The position numbers and the translations under genes were made by a program. Positions 57,921 to 64,000 of a stretch of 64,000 nt of DNA are shown here, piece by piece. The stretch comes from Phnomibacter ginsenosidimutans. Its GTDB lineage: Bacteria > Bacteroidota > Bacteroidia > Chitinophagales > Chitinophagaceae. Position 1 is the stretch's first letter, and every line of letters starts with the position of its first letter. Location of the stretch: positions 1,356,501-1,420,500 of the forward strand of contig NZ_CP046566.1 in assembly GCF_009740285.1 (NCBI RefSeq), given 5' to 3'. The notes under the pieces were generated by a model that was not told where the DNA came from, did not search any database, and saw only the letters and a list, made by a program, of their open reading frames with translations.

Positions 57921-59462
57921 TTAAGCTGCTTTGGCTTTCAATGAAGGTGTCATTATAAGTCCGATAACAAAACCACTTAGAAGCCCACCAACATGAGCCG
58001 CATTGTCAATGCCTCCAGCTAAGCCCATTAAAAGATTATAGCCGACAAAAAATAATGTACTTACCAAGAAAGCTTTGCTGAAGTCTTTAGGAAATACTTT
58101 TACAAGCATTAGTGAAAGAAAAAGTCCGTAAAGCCCAAATATTGCACCTGATGCACCAATACTCACTGTCGCAGTATGCCACCAAAGACTTGTCGCACTT
58201 GCTAAAATACCTGTCAATAGATAAACAGTTAAATATTTTTTTCTGCCAAGCAACGGCTCAAGAAATATACCTACAAACAATAGTCCCACCATGTTTGCGA
58301 TAATATGCATAAGTCCGCCGTGTAGGAAAATACTGGTCAACAAACGCCACCATTGTCCGTTAGTTGTATAAGGTCTAAAGTTGGCACCCCAATGCAGTAA
58401 GTCAATGCCTTTAAATGAAATTACTCCAAGCCCTTTTATTACCATGATTAAGTAAACCAGAATATTTAAATTCATGATGATTGGGGTAATGAAAAATCCC
58501 TCTTTGGGAATTAAAAGGTCGAACATTTCTTTTAAGTCTGTGTCTTTGGGTTTAACTCCTTTCTTGAATTTTTTAAGGCTTGCCTCATTAAACTTAGGAA
58601 ACAATAGAAAGATAAACCAAACAGCAAATCCAATTCCAAACGCTTTGAAAATCCATCCAAATTTGCCACCATTCCTGTTTTCAAAAGGGTCGTTATGTGC
58701 AATAAAAATGGTTGGTTCGTTATATCTTACGTACCTGCTTTTTTTGATAGCTCTATCAAATTCAGTATGGTCATCGTTTCTTCCTATTTTTTCGAGATAG
58801 ACAAAATTTTGAAAATTGGTTGTGTCAAACTGGGCTTGACATTCTTCCGTGAAGGCTTTGAATTTGTCCTCTTTTTCAGTATCAGAAAGGCGGTTGCTTA
58901 TACGCTTTGAATATTTTTTACCAAGGAAATAAGAGCACTCGCCTTTTATACTGTCGTCTGGATTACTAAGGATGGGCAAAGCAACATAAACAAATAAATT
59001 TAAATCTTCATTGTGTTTACCGCTAACTGTTGCAGTGTTGATAATTCCAATATTATCCTTGTCGATAAAGTATTTGTCAAGTGAGTAGTATTTTGTTACT
59101 TCTTTTTTTTCGAACTGATTGATAATGTCAAGCTTGGTTAGTTTTCCAGTTGCTGTTGATAAATATTCTTGGGCAACAATTGTCGGAAATGCAATTGCCA
59201 TAGCAGCTAAGAATTGATAGCCAAATGAAGCATTGTCATTTTTGAAAGCCAGGAGCTTTATCCGTGGTCGCAACCAAATTAAAACAGGTATCCAAGGAAG
59301 GGCAAAAGGAAGCCATATATGGATGATGTCTTCCTTTAAAGGAATGAAGTCCGTCTTAATAAACAGTAACCAGTTGAGAAAAGTGTAAAGTCCGACGAAG
59401 CAAATTGCTATAAGTACAAATGGTAAAAACAGTAGTCTAAGCTTCTCTTTAAGTCCTTTCAT
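57921..59462 (-). CDS. Rhomboid-family intramembrane serine protease
   Basis: A 513-residue membrane protein. The N-terminal part has three hydrophobic segments (LLFLPFVLIAICFVGLYTF and following). A hydrophilic region of about 150 residues comes next, then another segment (FGIGFAVWFIFLLF). The C-terminal ~200 residues are the rhomboid core: WWRLLTSIFLHGGLMHIIANM, the catalytic Ser in SIGASGAIFGLYG and the His in NAAHVGGLLSG. It cleaves membrane helices; the target is unknown. The N-terminal extension is unusual in length. It is a complete cassette between sites B and C and distinctly A+T-rich. Confidence 0.85.
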   Translation of the reverse strand: MKGLKEKLRLLFLPFVLIAICFVGLYTFLNWLLFIKTDFIPLKEDIIHIWLPFALPWIPVLIWLRPRIKLLAFKNDNASFGYQFLAAMAIAFPTIVAQEYLSTATGKLTKLDIINQFEKKEVTKYYSLDKYFIDKDNIGIINTATVSGKHNEDLNLFVYVALPILSNPDDSIKGECSYFLGKKYSKRISNRLSDTEKEDKFKAFTEECQAQFDTTNFQNFVYLEKIGRNDDHTEFDRAIKKSRYVRYNEPTIFIAHNDPFENRNGGKFGWIFKAFGIGFAVWFIFLLFPKFNEASLKKFKKGVKPKDTDLKEMFDLLIPKEGFFITPIIMNLNILVYLIMVIKGLGVISFKGIDLLHWGANFRPYTTNGQWWRLLTSIFLHGGLMHIIANMVGLLFVGIFLEPLLGRKKYLTVYLLTGILASATSLWWHTATVSIGASGAIFGLYGLFLSLMLVKVFPKDFSKAFLVSTLFFVGYNLLMGLAGGIDNAAHVGGLLSGFVIGLIMTPSLKAKAA

Positions 59463-59493
59463 AAAGTATTAGGGTGTGTCCGATATAATGGCT

Positions 59494-59697
59494 ACCAACG
59501 AACAAGGCTTGGCGATGGCGGGGTTTTGAGTTGGGTCACGCTTGGCTGTCTGCCGTTGAATTGTGATAAAATAGTTGAATTTAAATTCTTGCTGTTCGGT
59601 CGAGTTCTGTCGAGCTGGAACCGAAGTTGAACAAAGTTCCCAAAGTTGCAATACGAGTTCCGTCACACCCCACTATTGCCAAACCTCCTGTTGGCAG
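59494..59697 (-). other. attC-like recombination site C
   Basis: The left arm is ACCAAC-GAACAAGG-CTTGGC-GATG-GCGGGG. The right arm (reverse-complemented) is GCCAAC-AGGAGG-TTTGGC-AATA-GTGGGG. The right outer core with flank, GCTGCCAAC, equals the core at the left of site D, across the DUF4259 gene. The site is ~200 bp and falls in the 250-base gap between genes. Confidence 0.7.
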
Positions 59698-59712
59698 CAT
59701 ACTCTTTTCCGT

Positions 59713-60579
59713 CTACCAAAATTTCCATTTGCTAATACCTGTCAACTCTTTTATTTTAATTACTTTGTCTGATTTGTTGTTACTTAATTCAAAGTCAAGC
59801 TGTCTATTAATTCCATCAATTATCCAAACGTCAAAGTCTGCACAAGAGCCAAATTCGGTTGTATTGCCATTGTAATAAGTATAAGTTTTGTCAACTTTTA
59901 TTTGCCCTACAATTTGTATTAAACTTTCAACATTTTTGTGTCTAATTGGTGAATACCAATGAATGTTTGGGCTGTCCTTCCACATTGCAAAATTTAGAAC
60001 TAAAACGGTAGAATTTCTAAAGTCGTCCAGAGATGGCTTGCTCGGTTGATTAATACGTGTTGCTGCAATTAAGTTGTTGCCATATTCAGTGTCATAAATT
60101 GCTTCCAATACAACTGCTCCTCCGTAATTTCCATTTGCAAGTTTGAACGTTACGCAATCCCCTTTTTCAAAAACGGGGTGAAGGATTTTAGATTCTTTCT
60201 TCTTTTTTCTTGCTTTAGCTTTTACCTTTTCAATTGAAATGTCCGCAAGGAATTTGTCAAGAACTAATTTCCTTTTTTTTAAGTCTTTTTCATCTGCCTC
60301 AAGTTGTCGCCAAACTTCAATGTCCGCTCCAGTGTCAACAATATTTTTAACTCGTTGATAAAGTTCTGTGTCAAGCTGTTTACATTCCCATTGTGCTTTT
60401 GCTAAGGCAAACCAAAAATTGTTACAGTCGTCTGTGTCATTAATTGTTTCTTGGTTAGCTTGAATAAGTCGTTGAGAAATTTCTTTAACCTCAAGCCCGT
60501 CATTATAGAGTTCGAAGAATTCGTCATAAATGTCTGCGTAAGTGTCGTTAGATGATATTGCTGTTCCCCAGGCTCCCAT
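59713..60579 (-). CDS. DUF4259-domain protein
   Basis: A 288-residue cytosolic protein. The N-terminus MGAWGTAISSNDTYADIYDEF is the DUF4259 signature and the domain extends through FWFALAKAQWECKQLD to about residue 115. A basic linker (KAKARKKKKESK) is followed by a second domain (FEKGDCVTFKLANGNYGGAVVLEA). This second domain resembles those following DUF4259 in other Bacteroidota proteins. The function is unknown. The stop lies about 15 bases before the core of site C on the coding strand. It is one complete cassette between sites C and D. Confidence 0.75.
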   Translation of the reverse strand: MGAWGTAISSNDTYADIYDEFFELYNDGLEVKEISQRLIQANQETINDTDDCNNFWFALAKAQWECKQLDTELYQRVKNIVDTGADIEVWRQLEADEKDLKKRKLVLDKFLADISIEKVKAKARKKKKESKILHPVFEKGDCVTFKLANGNYGGAVVLEAIYDTEYGNNLIAATRINQPSKPSLDDFRNSTVLVLNFAMWKDSPNIHWYSPIRHKNVESLIQIVGQIKVDKTYTYYNGNTTEFGSCADFDVWIIDGINRQLDFELSNNKSDKVIKIKELTGISKWKFW

Positions 60580-60608
60580 AATTTTTAGAGTGTCGCTTTA
60601 GAGTTGCT

Positions 60609-60741
60609 GCCAACGGCCAGGGCTTTGCGTTCGTGGCGGTCTCAGGGAACCTCAGCCCAGCCCTGGTTTAAAGATGATTAGAATTACAGCGATCAGGGGT
60701 TTAGGCGTCAGCCGCCATGACGCAAAACCCAGTGTTAGTAG
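60609..60741 (-). other. attC-like recombination site D
   Basis: The left arm is GCCAAC-GGCCAG-GGCTTTGC-GTTCG-TGGCGG. The right arm (reverse-complemented) is ACTAAC-ACTG-GGTTTTGC-GTCA-TGGCGG. The TAA stop of the 60735 gene is inside the right core. The right core with flank, GGCTACTAAC, equals the core at the left of site E. Confidence 0.72.
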
Positions 60742-61517
60742 CCGTTTTTTGTCGGCCCGTTTCTAATAACTTTCAATCTTGTATAACGAAAAACCTTTTC
60801 TGCTTTTGGGTCTCCTTTGGTCGGATTATAACCAGTCGGATAACCTGCATATGAAATAATTTGTCCAGTTACTTGAATTTGTAAAGGAAGGTTGTTGCCT
60901 TGCCACAATTTGTCAGCATTGATAAGTTTATCAGTTGCTGGCTCTAAAAAATAATATTCTCTTACAGTATCTGCCGATGATTTTGTATCACTCCATTGCG
61001 CACAGGTACATTCTACTGCGTTGTATGATAAGTTAAGTGTCGTGTCGTCTTTTGCTGAATATTCAATATCCTTTTTGAACACATCAATCTTTGTATAACG
61101 AAAAACTCTCGCTTTGTCCAACTGTTCCTCCCCTTTAGTTGTTCCTTTTGGATAGTCGGGTCTTACATAAAATTGTCCAGTAACTTTTATAAAGTGTCTT
61201 CCTGGGTCAAAGTACATAGGAAGTTCTAAATCTTTGTTTGCCGGCTCAATAAAAATACAATGCTCTGCAAGTTTATCATCTTCGTAGTTTTTAAAATCAT
61301 CAGGTGTTACCCAATTAGCACAAGCACAGCCCCAAACAATATAACTCATCTCTAAAGTTTCTATCTTGCCGTTTAAAGTATTTGATGGATCAGAAATGTC
61401 TTTCTCTTCTGAACTTTGTCGTACCAAAGTGTCGTTTGGGACTGCGGTTTTGTCAAGTTTGTTTTGGTTAGTCGTACAAGCCGTAAAAAGCAATATGATT
61501 GGTAAGAGTTTCTTCAC
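60735..61517 (-). CDS. Lipoprotein with duplicated CxCAxW domain, unknown function
   Basis: A 260-residue product. The N-terminal LLPIILLFTAC is a lipoprotein signal. Two copies of one ~85-residue domain follow: the first has WGCACANWVTPDDF, IFIEPA, VTGQFYVRPDYPKGT and VFRYTKIDVF; the second has VECTCAQWSDT, YFLEPA, VTGQIISYAGYPTGY and VFRYTRLKVI. The paired CxCAxW motif is the best-conserved feature and may bind metal or form disulfides. No family is recognised. It is a complete cassette between sites D and E, and its stop codon lies inside the site. Confidence 0.7.
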   Translation of the reverse strand: MKKLLPIILLFTACTTNQNKLDKTAVPNDTLVRQSSEEKDISDPSNTLNGKIETLEMSYIVWGCACANWVTPDDFKNYEDDKLAEHCIFIEPANKDLELPMYFDPGRHFIKVTGQFYVRPDYPKGTTKGEEQLDKARVFRYTKIDVFKKDIEYSAKDDTTLNLSYNAVECTCAQWSDTKSSADTVREYYFLEPATDKLINADKLWQGNNLPLQIQVTGQIISYAGYPTGYNPTKGDPKAEKVFRYTRLKVIRNGPTKNGY

Positions 61518-61541
61518 TTGTAGGGTGTCTGTAAAATGGCT

Positions 61542-61738
61542 ACTAACGTTAGACGGCTTTGCGATGGGCTGGTAATAGCGGCAAGTCAGACCGAACCGAA
61601 GCCGAACAACGATGTAAAGATGAAGATAACAAGTTGCCGCTTAATTTTTAAATGTCAGCCGGAACAAAAGATGATGGATGCGATACTGCTGATGGCTTAT
61701 TCGTCAGCCAGCCTATTGCAAAACCGAATGTTATATGC
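61542..61738 (-). other. attC-like recombination site E
   Basis: The left arm is ACTAAC-GTTAGAC-GGCTTTGC-GATG-GGCTGG. The right arm (reverse-complemented) is TATAAC-ATTC-GGTTTTGC-AATA-GGCTGG. The right core with flank, GCATATAAC, equals the core at the left of site F. The central ~120 bases are variable. Confidence 0.72.
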
Positions 61739-61768
61739 AGCCAAAGTCGTGTCACCTTAAAGTATGTG

Positions 61769-62422
61769 TCACCTAGTTTGGGTCTTTTGTTTGGTTGTTG
61801 TGTCAACAGATGAAACGTCGTTCAAAGATTTCGTTGTTTTATGAATGGGTTGGTGAAGTTGTGTGTCTGTCGTTGTGGGTGACAGTATGGAGCTACTTGA
61901 CGTATTTGCTGGTGATGTGGCTGCGTTGCCATTAGTGTTGTCGGGACAAGGCTTTTTGGTCAGGTTTGTCACTACAATCGTCAATCCGCTACCAATCAGT
62001 GACGCAATGAAATATTTAAAAATGTGCGTCTTAAAATCTTCTGTCTGCCAATAGAATTTTTTGAGGTTGTGGGTTAGTGTCAGACGTTGAATGAATGATG
62101 GTTTTATAAAAAACCTGGTGTCGCCAAAGTGCTGTTTGAGGTCATTGGATTTAAGTTCATGTGTCAGTTTTGCGTTGCGATAGGCAAAGTCGGCTTTTGA
62201 AAGTTTTTTGATAGCAAACGGGAATTGCGTGTCTTGGCTTAGTTCTCGTTTTACTTGTGGCACTTCTTTTCCTTGCATGATGTACAGGGCATATCGTTCA
62301 GCGTCGCCCATAGGTTGCGGGAAAGAATAGGAAATGTCAACATGGGTAATGCGGTCTGAGTTGATAGTCACCGTGCCGACTTGTTTGAATTTGTCGTACC
62401 CTTTATAAACAGGAATGGTCAT
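61769..62422 (-). CDS. Hypothetical protein with one membrane segment
   Basis: A 217-residue product. The N-terminal half is soluble (KFKQVGTVTINSDRITHVDISYSF). A single membrane helix lies near residues 138-152 (YFIASLIGSGLTIVV), and a Ser/Thr/Asn-rich tail of about 65 residues follows. No signal peptide or family is recognised. It is a complete cassette between sites E and F and visibly A+T-rich. Confidence 0.55.
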   Translation of the reverse strand: MTIPVYKGYDKFKQVGTVTINSDRITHVDISYSFPQPMGDAERYALYIMQGKEVPQVKRELSQDTQFPFAIKKLSKADFAYRNAKLTHELKSNDLKQHFGDTRFFIKPSFIQRLTLTHNLKKFYWQTEDFKTHIFKYFIASLIGSGLTIVVTNLTKKPCPDNTNGNAATSPANTSSSSILSPTTTDTQLHQPIHKTTKSLNDVSSVDTTTKQKTQTR

Positions 62423-62460
62423 ATTAATAAGCAGCTATGAATTGGAACGTCATTGGTTGC

Positions 62461-62552
62461 ATATAACGTCCCGCGGCTTTGCGACGTTCGCAGGATGTGG
62501 TGCTGTATGAAGATAAGGCTGCTGGCGAATGTTGCAAAACCGCAGTTGCCTG
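62461..62552 (-). other. attC-like recombination site F
   Basis: The shortest site, about 90 bp. The left arm is TATAAC-GTCCCGC-GGCTTTGC-GACG-TTCGCAGG. The right arm (reverse-complemented) is GGCAAC-TGC-GGTTTTGC-AACA-TTCGCC. It would be the site of a cassette whose gene is no longer recognisable to the right. Confidence 0.65.
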
Positions 62553-62883
62553 CAGTGGCCAACCGTACTGCCAGGAAAATACCCGTCGGGCTATTTGTGC
62601 CAATGGCTGATTGGCGAAGTCGACCAACGGGATCGGGGGAGGGAGCTACCGTATTTCTACGGGATTTACCGAAGCCACCGGCTCAGGTATTGACAATGTC
62701 AATGCCAGCCTTTAGCTTCGCCTAAGCTGCTGAAGCGATTCGCTTCGAAAACGCCGGTTTTCAGCAAATCTCATTTGCGCAGCTTAACCGGCAAAATCCA
62801 TTGCCCCATTTTGCCTCCCGTAAATCAGCTGAAATACACCCCCGATTTTCCGGCAAACGGAGTAAGCCATTGCGGCGCAACAC
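62553..62883. other. Gene-free stretch at the right end of island 2
   Basis: About 330 bases with no convincing ORF on either strand. Short inverted segments are present (GCGATTCGCTTCG; TTAACCGGCAAAAT and nearby). It may be a remnant of a further cassette or of an attachment region, but I cannot demonstrate either. Confidence 0.4.
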
Positions 62884-63006
62884 GTAAATATATGATACTA
62901 TTTCAAAAAACGCCTAATGAAACATTATTGATTATCAATGTTATAGCGTTATACATTTTGTATTGTTATTAGTACAATACACCCGGTTATACATGTTGTA
63001 TTGTTG
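62884..63006 (+). repeat. ~125-bp dispersed repeat, island 2 right boundary
   Basis: The second copy of the repeat at 16211-16336: GTAAATATATG, TTTCAAAAAA, GCCTAATG, then AGTACAATACACCCGG and CATGTTGTATTGTTG. It also contains an internal direct repeat of GTTATACAT-TTGTATTGTT with starts 34 bp apart. It lies between island 2 and the core isomerase gene. Confidence 0.75.
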
Positions 63007-63060
63007 ACGTTACAATCCTTCTTTAGTTTTTGTTCATCACCCATCAACATCGCTTCCCCA

Positions 63061-63657
63061 TCACTTCCGCCGCACCGTTATAATATCCACCTGCGGCGTG
63101 AAGTACTGGTTCTCTTCGGGGCGGCGGTATATTTTTTGTACCACATCCATGCCCTTGGTTACCTGTCCAAATACGGCATAGCCCTGGCCATCGCCGTTGT
63201 TGTCGCCGCCAAAGTCAAAGCCCGGTTGGTCGCCAATGCAAATAAAGAATTCGGTGTTGGCGGTGCCGGTATCTTGCCGGGCCAGCGAGAGAGCCCCGTT
63301 GATATGCCGCAGCCCTGTTTGCTGCGTGTTTTCATGGGGTATGCCTTTCAGGTATTCCCGTTTGTTGCCCGTGCCCCACAGGCCGCCCTGTATCAGTTCG
63401 GCAGGGGCGCTACCCATGGGTTGATTGTCCTGGTTGAGGATGCGGTAAAAACTGCTGCGTTGGTAAAACCCGGAATCGACAAACCGTAGAAATGCCGCTA
63501 CGCTTTGCGGCGCTTTGTCGGGGTACAGTTCGGCTTCAATATCGCCGTATTGTGTTTCAATCACAATGCGGGGATGGCCGTCTTTTTCTTCATTGCTTGA
63601 TGGGCCACATTGGGCCCACAGCACACTCATACAAACCAAAACAATCCATTGTTTCAT
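63061..63657 (-). CDS. Cyclophilin-type peptidyl-prolyl isomerase
   Basis: 198 residues from the ATG at 63657; an upstream in-frame start at 63720 adds an unlikely leader. A signal region (IVLVCMSVLWAQC) may be a lipoprotein signal, although Gln at -1 is unusual. The cyclophilin domain has VIETQYGDIEAELYPDKAPQSVAAFLRFVDSGFYQRSSFYRIL, LSLARQDTGTANTEFFICIGDQPGFDFGG and YAVFGQVTKGMDVVQKI. It should accelerate proline isomerisation in exported proteins. It is a core gene just beyond the island boundary repeat. Confidence 0.88.
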   Translation of the reverse strand: MKQWIVLVCMSVLWAQCGPSSNEEKDGHPRIVIETQYGDIEAELYPDKAPQSVAAFLRFVDSGFYQRSSFYRILNQDNQPMGSAPAELIQGGLWGTGNKREYLKGIPHENTQQTGLRHINGALSLARQDTGTANTEFFICIGDQPGFDFGGDNNGDGQGYAVFGQVTKGMDVVQKIYRRPEENQYFTPQVDIITVRRK

Positions 63658-63806
63658 ACCCGCAATGTACAGCAGGATGTATTCCATTAAAAGAGGGTTA
63701 ATGGAGGGAATTTTATTCAATAACCCGTAGTGCTTCTGTTAACGCCAAGAACAGCTGTTTTTTTGAATGCTTCACTCAACTAATGGGTTCTGATAGCGGC
63801 ATTGTC

Positions 63807-63860
63807 ACTTTCTTTTTCTTGAAAAAAGAAAGTAACCAAAGAATCCCGATAGCTATCGGG
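63807..63860. repeat. Two hairpin repeats at the right end
   Basis: ACTTTCTTTTTC pairs with GAAAAAAGAAAGT (63807-63833), followed by the palindrome CCCGATAGCTATCGGG (63845-63860). No gene is visible from 63721 to the window end. Confidence 0.6.
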
Positions 63861-64000
63861 ATTGCCTTGCCAACGCCTCCCTCTGTGTTATTTGTCTTGA
63901 ATTACTTACTGGATTTAATGCTTGTCCGCCTGTTTTTTTAATTACAAACATCACACTAGTTAATAAAAAACATTATCAATCGATCCGCCATTGGCTGCAA

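Noticed and set aside
61536-61760. Short ORFs inside attC-like sites that might be toxin-antitoxin cassettes
   Set aside because: They overlap the paired arms of sites C, E and F, have no recognisable toxin or antitoxin pattern and no start region.
62553-62883. Possible integron integrase or attI remnant right of site F
   Set aside because: I looked for a tyrosine recombinase frame (Arg-His-X-X-Arg...Tyr pattern) on both strands across island 2 and found none. The stretch is too short and shows no conserved frame.

Overview
The window looks like chromosome of a member of the Bacteroidota, most likely close to the Chitinophagaceae. The evidence is a SusC/SusD pair, a secreted protein with a C-terminal type IX secretion sorting domain, an LptD-like barrel protein, several PAS/GAF sensor modules and many promoters with the Bacteroidota -7 box (TAnnTTTG). 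The exact genus cannot be read from the sequence.

Layout. 1-6.9 kb: a giant minus-strand PAS/GAF sensor that runs off the left edge. 7.4-13.8 kb: atpG, scpB, lysA, a small membrane protein and a T9SS-exported protein. 13.9-16.3 kb: accessory island 1 (REP-type repeats, three minus-strand genes, one attC-like site). 16.5-26.3 kb: a papain-fold peptidase, a DUF4442 protein and a central-carbon cluster (pgk, gapA, tRNA-Glu, a ThuA-domain protein, class II aldolase, malic enzyme). 26.4-39.2 kb: SusC, SusD, two YncE-propeller/phosphoesterase fusions and a TonB-dependent receptor. Pho-box-like direct repeats with identical spacing precede susC and the small gene at 38.76 kb, so this reads as a phosphate-responsive organophosphate uptake locus. 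39.2-55.8 kb: housekeeping and envelope genes (ung, plsC-like, lptD-like, amidase, MlaD/MCE, coaE, YhhN, FKBP, sdaA, S10 peptidase, gamma-glutamyltransferase). 55.8-63.0 kb: accessory island 2. It starts with a REP-associated tyrosine transposase (RAYT) between its REP palindromes, followed by five same-strand, A+T-rich single-gene units separated by attC-like sites. 63.0-64 kb: a cyclophilin-type isomerase and repeat hairpins.

Main discoveries. (1) Island 2 has the structure of an integron gene-cassette array with no integrase in view: for four genes the sequence at the cassette 5' end is the complement of the outer core of that gene's own downstream attC-like site. (2) A REP/RAYT system has non-autonomous REP-bounded elements about 41 kb away, and one of them now encodes the C-terminus of a membrane protein. 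(3) Five tandem 11-bp repeats sit at a fixed distance from the susC -7 box. (4) The two islands share a ~125-bp repeat at their right edges.

Caution. At least eleven ±1 or ±2 frameshifts interrupt otherwise intact genes, including gapA and pgk, mostly in homopolymers. Uncorrected long-read indel errors are the likeliest cause, so I annotate these genes as single full-length CDSs and flag each break.
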